In this document: positions 25,234-33,784 of the stretch, one piece after another
Numbering within the stretch: the first letter of the stretch is position 1
Layout: every line of letters begins with the position of its first letter
Assembly (NCBI GenBank): GCA_035532295.1
Contig: DATKRH010000112.1
Span: 3,797-67,796 of the forward strand
DNA length: 64,000 bases
DNA from: DASUBV01 sp035532295
Lineage (GTDB): Bacteria > Actinomycetota > Actinomycetes > Streptosporangiales > Streptosporangiaceae
Reading direction: 5' to 3'
Translations under genes and position numbers: made by a program
Notes under the pieces: generated by a model
Told to the model about the DNA's origin: nothing
Database searches by the model: none
What the model saw: the letters and a program-made list of their open reading frames with translations, nothing else

Positions 25234-27534
25234 CTAGGTGCCCAGCACGGCGCCGCTCGGCGCGCCCGCGTAGCGGCGCGCCGGGACGACGGCCGTCAGC
25301 CCGGCGATCACCACGGCCAGGGCGACCGCGATGGCCAGGGTCAGGGTGCCGGGCGGGCTGCCGATGCCGGCGCCCAGGCCATACAGCCGGGCCGCCAGGT
25401 TGATCAGGCCGCTGCATGCCGCCAGGCCCAGCGACACCCCGATCGTCACCGCCACGAGCGCGAGCACGCTGGTGCGGGCCACCAGCGAGGCCAGCACCTG
25501 CATCGGGGTCAGCCCCATCGCGTGCAGCACCCGGACATCGCGCAGATGGTCGCGCAGCCCGACCAGCGACGCGGTGATCAGGTTGGTCAGCCCGATCAGC
25601 GCCAGCACCAGGATCACGCCCGCGATCATGACCCGGACGACGCCGAGCTGATCCGCCGGATTGACCACCTGGCTGACATCCAGCCGACCGCCGGAGTGCC
25701 GCCGCAGCCACGCCTGCGCCGCGGCGGGGCTGACTCCCCGCCGCAGGATCAGGCTGTAGAAGACCGGCGGCGCCGCCGCGCCCTCATCGGCGAGGGTGTC
25801 CCGTCCGTAGGCGAGCACCTGCCCGTCGTACTGCGGGTCGATGATCCGGCCCACGATGCGGAAGGTCACCAGGATGCCGCCGAACGGCATCTGGACCAGC
25901 TCGCCTACGTGCACGCCGAGCACGTCGAGCAGGCCCTGCGTCGCGACCGCCTCCTCCGGCGCATGGTAGAGGCGGCCCTGGACGACCCGGAACGGGTAGG
26001 GATGCGCCGACGTGCCCATCCCGAGCGTGGTGACCGTCGTGGTCTCGCTCGGCAGCAGCGCGGTCACCTGCACGGACCGGTACGCCGCGGCAACCTCGGG
26101 GTCACGGCGGACCAGCCGCCAGGAACCGGGCTCGGTCAGGCCGCCGGGGCTCGCGGTCAGGCCGGCCACCAGCCCGATCTCGGCGGGATGGCGCTGCACC
26201 TGGTCTAGCGTCGACCAGAAGCCCAGCCCGATGGTGATCATGATCATCGGAACCGCCAGGCCGCCGATAGTGAGCAGCGCGGGCAGCCGGCGCACGAACG
26301 CGGCCCGGGTGCCCAGCACGATCGCCGGCGGCAGCCGGGAGGCCATGGCCGCGCGGGCCAGGGTCGACAGGTGCCCCTGCGGCGGCAGCGGCCGGACCGC
26401 CGCGACCGGCCACACCCGCCCGGCCCGCCAGCCGGGCACGGCGGTCGCGAGGATGACCGCGCCCTCGATGCCGCCCGCGATCAGCACGGACCAGCCCAGC
26501 GGCAGCGTCGCCGCGCCCGCGCTCACCCCGGGGACCTCGCCCAGCAGGAGCGGAGCGAGCAGCCGGGCGCCGCCGAGCCCGGCCACGAGCCCGGCCAGGC
26601 CCAGGACCGCGTGCTCGGCGACCAGCATCGTCATCACCTGACCGGGCGTGAAGCCGATCGTCTGCAGCATCCCGAGGTCGGCCCGCTGCACGAGGACGCG
26701 CCCGCTGGTCGCGTTGATGATGGCGAGCATCGCGGCGCCGAGGGCGACCAGCCCGAACAACGCGAGCACCAGGCCGAGCAGCGGGTCCCGCCGCGCCATG
26801 GACTGCTTCACCTGCTGCCAGGTGGACACGTCCTCGACGGCGCTGCTGCTCAGCTGGGTGACGACCTGCTGGATCACCGGCGGGGTGGCGGCCGGATCGG
26901 AGATCTGCAGCCCGACGACGTCGTAGGTGTCACCGCTGACCGGCTCCACCTGCCGCAGGACGCCGGGCAGCACCCAGATCAGGCCTGGCGTCTGGTCAGG
27001 GTAGAAACCCTGGTCTGAGGTCGCCGCGACGCCGATCACCCGCACCCGGGCTACCGCGATGCCGTCCAGGTTGTCGAGCTTCAGCAGGCTACCGTCGGTC
27101 GCGTGCAGCGCCTGCGCGAACGATGCCTCCAGGACCACGCCGCGGGGCTGTGCCCGGGTCAGCCAGTGCCCGGCCTCCATCAGCGGGCGCCCGATGACGG
27201 GCGGCTGCTGGCCGCTGGCCCGCAGCTCGGCGGGCTGCCTGGCCTTGTCCTGCGCGACCGTGGCCGCCGCGGCGTGGTAGGGCCCGGCGACGGCGGTGAT
27301 CGCGGGCACCCGAGAGCGGAGCGCGGTCACGTCGGTGCCCGGCGCCAGGCGCAGCCAGATCTGCGCGCCCTTGGTCGCCGAGAACAATCCCTGCCACGGG
27401 TTCGTGGCGCCCTGCAGGAGCGCGGCCGACAGCAGGAGCGCCAGCACCACGCCCGCCACGACGGCCACGACCGCCACCGCCTGGCCGCGACGGGCCCGCA
27501 GGTCAGCACGGATCCAGCGAAGCGTGGCTGGCAC
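25234..27534 (-). CDS. FtsX-like ABC transporter permease (MacB/LolCE type)
   Basis: 766 aa from a GTG start 3 nt after the ATPase stop. An N-terminal membrane helix (QAVAVVAVVAGVVLALLLSAALL, about 16-38) is followed by a large extracytoplasmic domain. Three helices form the first FtsX block (LLGLVLALFGLVALGAAMLAI; LGMLQTIGFTPGQVMTML), with further helices around 340-440. A second FtsX block lies at the C-terminus (MIAGVILVLALIGLTNLITA; VRVLHAMGLTPMQVLASLVARTS). The paired 'LGML.TIGFTPGQV' and 'VRVLHAMGLTPMQV' motifs contact the ATPase. It probably exports a peptide, lipid or drug under PadR control; the substrate is unknown. Confidence 0.9.
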   Translation of the reverse strand: MPATLRWIRADLRARRGQAVAVVAVVAGVVLALLLSAALLQGATNPWQGLFSATKGAQIWLRLAPGTDVTALRSRVPAITAVAGPYHAAAATVAQDKARQPAELRASGQQPPVIGRPLMEAGHWLTRAQPRGVVLEASFAQALHATDGSLLKLDNLDGIAVARVRVIGVAATSDQGFYPDQTPGLIWVLPGVLRQVEPVSGDTYDVVGLQISDPAATPPVIQQVVTQLSSSAVEDVSTWQQVKQSMARRDPLLGLVLALFGLVALGAAMLAIINATSGRVLVQRADLGMLQTIGFTPGQVMTMLVAEHAVLGLAGLVAGLGGARLLAPLLLGEVPGVSAGAATLPLGWSVLIAGGIEGAVILATAVPGWRAGRVWPVAAVRPLPPQGHLSTLARAAMASRLPPAIVLGTRAAFVRRLPALLTIGGLAVPMIMITIGLGFWSTLDQVQRHPAEIGLVAGLTASPGGLTEPGSWRLVRRDPEVAAAYRSVQVTALLPSETTTVTTLGMGTSAHPYPFRVVQGRLYHAPEEAVATQGLLDVLGVHVGELVQMPFGGILVTFRIVGRIIDPQYDGQVLAYGRDTLADEGAAAPPVFYSLILRRGVSPAAAQAWLRRHSGGRLDVSQVVNPADQLGVVRVMIAGVILVLALIGLTNLITASLVGLRDHLRDVRVLHAMGLTPMQVLASLVARTSVLALVAVTIGVSLGLAACSGLINLAARLYGLGAGIGSPPGTLTLAIAVALAVVIAGLTAVVPARRYAGAPSGAVLGT

Positions 27535-27537
27535 GCG

Positions 27538-28359
27538 TCAGCCCCGCAGCCGCAGCACGGTCGGCAGCGGCGCGGGCCGGCGCTGCGAGGGCTTCGCACG
27601 CGGCGGGCGCATGGCGGCGTCGTCGGCGATCATCCCGTCGAACAGGCTGATCACCCGCTCGGCGGCGCTCGCCACCCGCGCGTCGTGGGTGACCAGCAAG
27701 ATCGCCTGGCCGTCGGCATGCGCGCGGGTGAGCAGGCGCAGCACGGACTGGCTGCCGGAACTGTCCAGGTTCCCCGTGGGCTCGTCGGCCAGCAGCAGGC
27801 TCGGGCGATTGACCATCGCCCGGGCCAGGGCCACCCGCTGCTGCTCGCCGCCGGACAGCCGCGCCGGCGCCGCGTCGGCCTTGGCGCTCAGGCCCAGGTC
27901 CGCCAGCAGCTCATCGCGGCGCTCGCGGGCCTGCCGCTTGGTCGCCCCGCCCATCAGCGCGGCCAGTTCCACGTTGTCGGCCACCGTCATGTTGGAGACC
28001 AGGTTGAAGAACTGGAACACGAAGCCGATGTGCTGGCGCCGCAGCACCGCCCATTTCGCCTGGCTCAGGCCGTCCACCCGGCGCCCGTTCAGCCAGATCT
28101 CGCCGCTGGTCGGCCGCTCAAGCCCGCCCAGCAGATGCAGCAGCGTCGACTTTCCGGAGCCGGAGGGACCCATGATCGCGGCGAACTCGCCGTGGCCGAG
28201 CATGAGGTCGACCCCCCGCACGGCCGACACCGCGGTGCCATCGGCCCGGAAGGTCTTGGTGATGCTGCTCGCCCGCAGCAGGAGTGTCTGCCCGTGGCTG
28301 GCCCCGTGCTGGTCGGCCCCGTGCTGGTCGGCGCTGACTCGCGGGACGGACCGGATCAC
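27538..28359 (-). CDS. ABC transporter ATP-binding protein of the FtsX/MacB type
   Basis: 273 aa. The GTG at 28357-28359 overlaps the PadR stop as GTGA and has a textbook AGGAGG 7 nt upstream, so I prefer it to an ATG 18 nt earlier. Walker A GPSGSGKST, Q-loop HIGFVFQFFNLVSNMTV, signature LSGGEQQRVALARAM, Walker B LLLADEPTGNLDS and switch LLVTHDARVAS match the LolD/MacB subfamily. It drives the FtsX protein encoded next. The N-terminal linker includes a 15-bp duplication encoding DQHGA twice. Confidence 0.93.
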   Translation of the reverse strand: MIRSVPRVSADQHGADQHGASHGQTLLLRASSITKTFRADGTAVSAVRGVDLMLGHGEFAAIMGPSGSGKSTLLHLLGGLERPTSGEIWLNGRRVDGLSQAKWAVLRRQHIGFVFQFFNLVSNMTVADNVELAALMGGATKRQARERRDELLADLGLSAKADAAPARLSGGEQQRVALARAMVNRPSLLLADEPTGNLDSSGSQSVLRLLTRAHADGQAILLVTHDARVASAAERVISLFDGMIADDAAMRPPRAKPSQRRPAPLPTVLRLRG

Positions 28360-28856
28360 ACCAGTTCCTCCTGGCATCGTTCCAGCCAGTCCAGGTCGGC
28401 CTGGAGATGCAGCATGGCGCCCTCGATCAGCAGCCGGCCGATGCCGGGCTCGGTCACGCTCGCCAGGCTCGACAGGCTACGGATCTGGTTCAGGTAGTTC
28501 CGGCGCTGGCGGTTGATGAGGGCCAGCCGGTCGGTCGCTCCGGCGAGCGGGCTCAGGGCCAGCTTCATGAAGAAGTCGTCCCGGATCCGCGGGCCATCGC
28601 TGGGCCGGTCCACCCAGTTGGCCAGCGCCTCCCGGCCGGCGTCAGTCAGCTCGTAGACCCGCTTGTTGGGCCGGGTCTGCTGCACGACGTCCTGGCTGCG
28701 CACGAGCCCGTTACGCTCGAGGCGCTGCAGCGTCACGTAGATCTGGCCGATGTTCGGCGACGGGTACGCCTCCCCGAAGATCTGCTCCAGCAACATCTTG
28801 AGCTCGTACCCGTGCGCCGGCTCCTTGGCCAGGAGAGCCAGCAACGGCATCCGCAA
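28356..28856 (-). CDS. PadR family transcriptional regulator
   Basis: About 166 aa. The winged-helix domain MPLLALLAKEPAHGYELKMLLEQIFG, then GQIYVTLQRLERNGLV and TDAGREAL, is classical PadR; the C-terminal helices (AGATDRLALINRQRRNYLNQI) form the Vir-like dimerisation domain. TTG 28856 follows GAGGGGG by 5-6 nt and is chosen; ATG 28850 is a close alternative, and an upstream TTG at 28883 lacks a ribosome site. It heads the PadR-ABC-FtsX operon and probably represses it until an effector binds. Confidence 0.9.
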   Translation of the reverse strand: MRMPLLALLAKEPAHGYELKMLLEQIFGEAYPSPNIGQIYVTLQRLERNGLVRSQDVVQQTRPNKRVYELTDAGREALANWVDRPSDGPRIRDDFFMKLALSPLAGATDRLALINRQRRNYLNQIRSLSSLASVTEPGIGRLLIEGAMLHLQADLDWLERCQEELV

Positions 28857-29065
28857 GGTCAGCCCCCTCTGCTGCCGAGGCAAGCGCGCCCGGCGACCGG
28901 GGCCGGCGCGCTCTCGATGTCATCGTCGCACAAGGTCAGCGGCAGCGCACGGGTCCAGACGCGGTCACCTGAATCTCCGCAGTTTACCTAACCGCGATAT
29001 CTAACGCGTAAGTAGGTAGGGCAGCGGCCCGGAATTGACTCGGTCGAGCCGGGAGAGATCGTCCG

Positions 29066-29094
29066 TTGACGGATACATAACAGAGGTATATAAC
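29066..29094 (+). promoter_or_regulatory. Strong sigma70-type promoter of the sugar ABC operon
   Basis: TTGACG (29066-29071), a 17-bp spacer, then TATAAC (29089-29094), in an AT-rich island of a very GC-rich window. Transcription would start near 29101, giving a leader of about 58 nt before the first binding-protein gene. ATACAT (29073-29078) and ATGTAT (29099-29104) form an inverted repeat spanning the -10 region, a possible operator. Confidence 0.75.
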
Positions 29095-29158
29095 ACGTAT
29101 GTATGTCGGCGGGTGCAGGTGGCCGCCGACGCCGGATCGCCGCAAGGGAGCGGGGACG

Positions 29159-30451
29159 ATGCCGCATTTGACAGCAGGCGCACGGCTCGCCGCGGGCATG
29201 ACCGTCGCGGCGCTGCTGGCGTCCGCGGCCGGGCTGGCGGGATGCTCCGCGACGCCGGTCGAGCCCGCGGCCGTGACGGCGGTCAGCGGCATCGGGCCGA
29301 TCACCTTCGCCACCGGCAAGCTCGACACCGGTTATCTGCCCGGCCTGGTCGCCGAGTGGAACTCCGCGCATCCGCGCCAGCATGTCACGATCATCTACCT
29401 GCCGGACGAATCCGACGAGCAGCACGCCCAGCTTGTCGGGAATCTGCAGGCCCGCAGCGATGTGTACGACGTCATGAGCCTGGACGTCATCTGGACGGCG
29501 GAGTTCGCCTCCAATGGCTGGATCAGCCCGGTTAGCCAGAGCCTGGTCCCGCTCAGCGACCTGCTGCGCCCGGCGGTGGACACCGCTACCTACGACGGAA
29601 AGCTCTACGCCGTCCCGTTCACCAGCAACGCGGGCCTGCTGTACTACCGCACGGACCTGATCTCGACGCCGCCGACCACCTGGGGGCAGCTCGCCAGCGA
29701 CGCGCAGACGATCGCGCCGCGCCACCACATGGGCGGCTACGCCGGCCAGTTCGCGGCCTACGAGGGCCTGACGGTCAACTTCGCCGAGGCGGTCCAGTCG
29801 GCGGGCGGCAGCATCCTGTCCCCGGACGGCACCCGGGCCACGCTGAACACCCCGCAGGCGCGGAATGCGCTCAGCTTCCTGGTGGACGGCTTCGCCCGCG
29901 GCTGGATTCCGCGGGCCGCGCTCGGCTACGACGAGGAAGCCTCGCGGCAGGCGTTCGAGGCTGGCCACCTGCTGTTCATGCGCAACTGGCCGTATGTGTA
30001 CGGCGAGGCCAACAGGCCGGGACCCGGCAACGTGGTGGCGGGCAAGTTCGGCGTCACGACGCTGCCTGGCCCGGGCGGGCCCGGCTCCAGCTCACTGGGC
30101 GGCGCCAACCTCGCGGTCAGCGCGTTCTCACGGCACCAGGCGACCGCACTGGCGTTCATCAAGTTCCTCACCAGCCTGCCGAGCGAGCGGCGGGTGCTGA
30201 TCGACGCGTCCCTGCCGCCGGTGTGGACGCAGCTGTACGGCGACCACGCGCTGATCAGCCGGTTCCCGTACCTACCCGTGCTCAAGAAGGCGATCTTGTC
30301 CGCGCAGCCGCGGCCCAAGATCGCCGACTACAACCAGCTCAGTCTGGCCATATCCAGTGCCGTGCACCGCGCCCTCGCGCAGCAGGTACCGGCCAGCAAG
30401 ACGCTCACCGGCCTGTCCGGCGAGCTGAACCAGATCGTGGGAAACGGCTGA
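29159..30451 (+). CDS. Extracellular sugar-binding lipoprotein (ABC family 1), first of two
   Basis: 430 aa from MPHLTAGARLAAGMTVAALL; lipobox GLAGC (Cys at about residue 29) marks a lipoprotein. The fold is that of MalE-type binding proteins: FATGKLDTGYLPGLVAEWNSAHP, YDVMSLDVIWTAEFASNGWISP, YAVPFTSNAGLLYYRTDLI and a C-terminal GGANLAVSAFSRHQATALAFIKFL. A GGGAGCGGGG stretch upstream is a moderate ribosome site. It is the first gene after the strong promoter and is followed by a second, clearly related binding protein. The two share the YYRTDLI[SK]TPPT motif but are otherwise diverged, suggesting different ligand ranges. Confidence 0.9.
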   Translation: MPHLTAGARLAAGMTVAALLASAAGLAGCSATPVEPAAVTAVSGIGPITFATGKLDTGYLPGLVAEWNSAHPRQHVTIIYLPDESDEQHAQLVGNLQARSDVYDVMSLDVIWTAEFASNGWISPVSQSLVPLSDLLRPAVDTATYDGKLYAVPFTSNAGLLYYRTDLISTPPTTWGQLASDAQTIAPRHHMGGYAGQFAAYEGLTVNFAEAVQSAGGSILSPDGTRATLNTPQARNALSFLVDGFARGWIPRAALGYDEEASRQAFEAGHLLFMRNWPYVYGEANRPGPGNVVAGKFGVTTLPGPGGPGSSSLGGANLAVSAFSRHQATALAFIKFLTSLPSERRVLIDASLPPVWTQLYGDHALISRFPYLPVLKKAILSAQPRPKIADYNQLSLAISSAVHRALAQQVPASKTLTGLSGELNQIVGNG

Positions 30452-30503
30452 CCCTGGATAAGCCCGGGTCACCACGACAAGAAGATAAAGAGGAGGTGGC
30501 CAC

Positions 30504-31787
30504 ATGCAGATGTGGCCTGGGAACGGGCGCCGCAGAGCGCTAGCGGCGACAACGGTGTGCGCGGCCGCGGCGCTGGGACTGGCCGCGTGCGGCAGTTCAG
30601 GATCGAGCAGCCCGGTCGCCGGGAGCGCCAAGCAGACGATCGTCTTCGCCGAGTCGGGCCTGGGCACCGAGGGCCAGCAGACGCAGAAGGCGATCGACGG
30701 CTTCGAGAAGGCCAACCCGAACATCAAGGTCAAGATAGACGTCCTGTCCCCCGACTCGACCACCTATCTGTCCCAGCTGGAGAACTCCTTCACCGCCGGC
30801 TCGCCGACGCCGGACGTATTCGAGTCCGACGTCACCTACCCGGCCAAGTTCGCCCAGGCCGGCTGGGTGCTCAACCTGAGCAAGCTGCACCCGGACATGG
30901 GCCAGTTCTTCCCGACCGAGGTCGCCGCGGGCACCTACCAGGGCTCGCCCTACGCGGTGCCGTGGTTCGACAACCCCGAGGGCCTGTACTACCGCACCGA
31001 CCTGATCAAGACCCCGCCGACCAGCCCGGCTCAGGTGGTGTCGGACGCGCAGGCGGCGATGAAGAAGGACAAGTCACTGAAGGAGGGGCTGGCGTTCGAG
31101 GGCGCCAAGTACGAGGGCGCGATCACCGCTTTCCTGACTGTCGACTCGGCGTTCGGCGGCAAGCTGGACCCGCAGAACGTGAACACGCCAGGCAACACCG
31201 CCGCCCTGACGTGGCTGTATGACGCCATCTACAAGAACCACATCGCCCCGACGGCCGTCACCGGGTGGCAGGAGGGCCAGGTCGAGCAGGAGTACGTGTC
31301 CGGTCACGCGGCCTTCTCGATCAACTACCCGTTCGTCGAGTCGCTCGCCACCACCGCCCCGGTCAAGGGCAACACCGGCTACATCCCGTTCCCGGCCGGT
31401 CCCGGCGGCACGCCCGGCTCCGCGCTCGGCGGCGAGATGCTCGCCATCAACGCCAAGACCGCCCACGCGGCCGCGTCCTGGAAGCTGATCCAGTACCTGA
31501 CCAGCCCGCAGGTGGAGGTCGCCCGCGCCGAGGTGACCGGTGACCCGCCGTCGCTGCCCAGCGCTTACACCCCGGCCCTGTATGCCAAGGCTCCCTACTT
31601 CCAGAACGTCAAGACGCTCAACTCCTACTCACAGCCCCGGCCCGTCAACCCCAACTACCTGACGGTCTCCAACGACCTTCAGGTCATGCTGTCCGAGGTC
31701 TTCGCCAACACCAAGTCACCGGCGGCGGCGATCGGCTCCGAGGCAGCGCAGATCAAGTCCGACGCCAGTGCCACGCCGTCGTCCTAG
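30504..31787 (+). CDS. Extracellular sugar-binding lipoprotein (ABC family 1), second of two
   Basis: 427 aa. The signal peptide RRRALAATTVCAAAALGL is followed by lipobox AACGSS. AGGAGGTGG lies just before the ATG. The mature protein reads KQTIVFAESGLGTEGQQTQKAIDGFEKANPNIKV, with YAVPWFDNPEGLYYRTDLIKTPPT and GSALGGEMLAINAKTAHAAASWKLIQYLT, the MalE/trehalose-maltose-type architecture. The strong ribosome site suggests it is made in excess of the permeases, as usual. It probably delivers an oligosaccharide to the MalFG pair downstream. Confidence 0.93.
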   Translation: MQMWPGNGRRRALAATTVCAAAALGLAACGSSGSSSPVAGSAKQTIVFAESGLGTEGQQTQKAIDGFEKANPNIKVKIDVLSPDSTTYLSQLENSFTAGSPTPDVFESDVTYPAKFAQAGWVLNLSKLHPDMGQFFPTEVAAGTYQGSPYAVPWFDNPEGLYYRTDLIKTPPTSPAQVVSDAQAAMKKDKSLKEGLAFEGAKYEGAITAFLTVDSAFGGKLDPQNVNTPGNTAALTWLYDAIYKNHIAPTAVTGWQEGQVEQEYVSGHAAFSINYPFVESLATTAPVKGNTGYIPFPAGPGGTPGSALGGEMLAINAKTAHAAASWKLIQYLTSPQVEVARAEVTGDPPSLPSAYTPALYAKAPYFQNVKTLNSYSQPRPVNPNYLTVSNDLQVMLSEVFANTKSPAAAIGSEAAQIKSDASATPSS

Positions 31788-31808
31788 GAACCCGGGCGGT
31801 ACTCGCTG

Positions 31809-32750
31809 ATGACTACTCACGTCAGCGCGCGCCGTATCCTGCCGCGGGGCTCACGCCCCGCGGCAGGGGGCCGCGCCGAATCTGATCGCCGCCTCGGGTA
31901 CGCCCTGGTGGCGCCGGCCATCATCCTGCTGCTGGCGATCACCGCGTACCCGATCATCGCCAACCTGTGGAACTCCTTCCACTTTGACAACCTCAGTTAC
32001 GGCACCCTGCCGCACAAGTTCGTCGGCGCGGCGAACTACACCAAGATGTTCACCTCACCGCAGTGGATCGCGGCGCTGGAGCGGACGCTCGCCTTCACCG
32101 TGGTGACCATCGTCCTGGACATCGTCGCCGCGCTCGGCCTGGCGGTGATGCTGAACCGCAAGTTCGTCGGGCGGGGCCTGGTACGGGCCTCCATCCTCGT
32201 GCCGTGGGCCGTGCCCACCGTGGTCTCGGCGCTGCTGTGGAAGACGATGTTCGACCCGCGGGCTGGATTCGTCGACTACTTCCTCGGCGCGATACACCCG
32301 TCCTGGTCCAGCCTTACCTGGCTCAACGCCAGCGTGTGGCGGTCGTGGGCGGTCATCTTCGTGGCCGACTCGTGGAAGAACATCCCGTTCGTCGCGATCA
32401 TCTTGCTGGCGGGCCTGCAGGTCATCCCGAACGAGGTCTACGAAGCCGCCCGGATCGACGGCGCCACCGGCTGGCAGGCGTTCCGCCGGGTGACGCTGCC
32501 GCTGCTCAAGCCGGCCCTCGTCGTCGCGCTCATCTTCCGCACCCTGCAGGCGCTGCTGGTCTTCGACGTCATCTACATCATGACCGGCGGCGGCCCGGGC
32601 ACCTCGACCGAGACGCTGTCCTTCTTCAACTTCTACACCTTTATCGACAGCACCGATTTCGGCTACGGCGGCGCGATCTCGGTGGTCCTGGTCGTGATGG
32701 CACTGATCGTGGCCGGCGGCTACGTCCGGTTCTTCAGGACCGAGCCATGA
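31809..32750 (+). CDS. Sugar ABC transporter permease, MalF/UgpA type
   Basis: 313 aa with six predicted helices, the first at LGYALVAPAIILLLAITAYPIIANLW. The cytoplasmic EAA loop is NEVYEAARIDGATGWQAFRRVTLPLLKPAL, the docking site for the ATPase. The gene follows the second binding protein by 21 nt and precedes the MalG-type gene, forming one operon with the promoter at 29066. No ATPase is encoded in the cluster. Confidence 0.93.
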   Translation: MTTHVSARRILPRGSRPAAGGRAESDRRLGYALVAPAIILLLAITAYPIIANLWNSFHFDNLSYGTLPHKFVGAANYTKMFTSPQWIAALERTLAFTVVTIVLDIVAALGLAVMLNRKFVGRGLVRASILVPWAVPTVVSALLWKTMFDPRAGFVDYFLGAIHPSWSSLTWLNASVWRSWAVIFVADSWKNIPFVAIILLAGLQVIPNEVYEAARIDGATGWQAFRRVTLPLLKPALVVALIFRTLQALLVFDVIYIMTGGGPGTSTETLSFFNFYTFIDSTDFGYGGAISVVLVVMALIVAGGYVRFFRTEP

Positions 32751-32769
32751 GATGCCCGAGGAGACAGGC

Positions 32770-33666
32770 ATGAACGCTGCTGTTGCCGCTAGCGTGCCCG
32801 CGGTGCGGTCCCGCCGCGGCGCCCGAACCAGCCGCAAGGCCGTCAAGGAGACCCTGTTCTACATCAGCGCGGCCCTGGTGGTGCTGATCGCGCTGTTCCC
32901 GTTCTACTGGATCCTGCGCACCTCGCTGGAATCCAACTCGCAGGTGGCCGCCGGGGTGGGCGGCAGCAACGGCGTCATCCCCGCGCACCTGTCGGGGAGC
33001 GCCTACACGTCCATCTTCAGCCAGCAGCACTTCCTCACGCCGCTGATCAACAGCGTCATCGTCGCGCTGGCGGCAACGGTGCTGACGGTGATCGTCGGCT
33101 CCCTCGCCGGCTACGCCCTGGCCCGGATGAACCTGCGCGGCGGCGGCGCCATCCTGGGGTTCATCCTGCTGGCCGGCTTCTTCCCGCCGCTGGCCATGAT
33201 CGGCCCGCTGTTCCTGCTGTTCAAGGACCTGGGCATGCTGGACAACGTCTTCCCGCTGATCATCGTCTACTGCGTGTACACCATGCCCATCACCACCTGG
33301 CTGCTGAAGAACTTCTTCGAGCAGATCCCCCGCGAACTGGAGGAGGCCGCCCTCGTCGACGGGGCCACCCGGCTGCAGATCCTGCGCAAGGTCATCATTC
33401 CCGTCGCCGTGCCCGGCGTCTTCACGGCGGGCATCCTCTCCTTCATCCTGGCCTGGAACGACTTCATCTTCGCGGTGTCCTTCCTCCGAACGCAGTCGCA
33501 CTTCACCGCGCCGCTGGCGATCGTCACCTTCGGCGAGAGCCAGTTCCAGGTGTTCTACAACCTGATCGACGCCGCCGTGGTGATCATCTCGATCCCCATC
33601 GCGCTGCTCGTGCTGTTCGCGCAGCGGCGGATCGTGACCGGCCTGACCGCCGGCTCGTTCCGCTAG
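32770..33666 (+). CDS. Sugar ABC transporter permease, MalG/UgpE type
   Basis: 298 aa; ATG 32770 is chosen because GAGGAG stands 7 nt before it, while an in-frame ATG at 32752 lies almost on the preceding stop. Six helices are evident, with the EAA loop RELEEAALVDGATRLQILRKVIIPVAVPG. Together with the MalF-type subunit it forms the pore for the sugar captured by one or both binding proteins. Confidence 0.93.
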   Translation: MNAAVAASVPAVRSRRGARTSRKAVKETLFYISAALVVLIALFPFYWILRTSLESNSQVAAGVGGSNGVIPAHLSGSAYTSIFSQQHFLTPLINSVIVALAATVLTVIVGSLAGYALARMNLRGGGAILGFILLAGFFPPLAMIGPLFLLFKDLGMLDNVFPLIIVYCVYTMPITTWLLKNFFEQIPRELEEAALVDGATRLQILRKVIIPVAVPGVFTAGILSFILAWNDFIFAVSFLRTQSHFTAPLAIVTFGESQFQVFYNLIDAAVVIISIPIALLVLFAQRRIVTGLTAGSFR

Positions 33667-33675
33667 CCATGAGCC

Positions 33676-33718
33676 GGGGCTGGCCCGGGCCGGAGAGCGG
33701 CCGGGCCGGGCCAGCCCC
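33676..33718. terminator. Strong hairpin terminator between convergent malG-type and M24 peptidase genes
   Basis: GGGGCTGGCCCGG (33676-33688) is perfectly complementary to CCGGGCCAGCCCC (33706-33718): a 13-bp GC stem with a 17-nt loop, 10 bp after the permease stop. No T-tract follows, but stem length and position make termination likely. A 12-bp tandem repeat (33733-33756) lies next to it. Confidence 0.75.
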
Positions 33719-33784
33719 TACCAGCCTCGTGGCTGGCCCTGGCGCTGGCCCTGGCGCTGGCCCCGTGACCGGCCAGCGAGTCCC

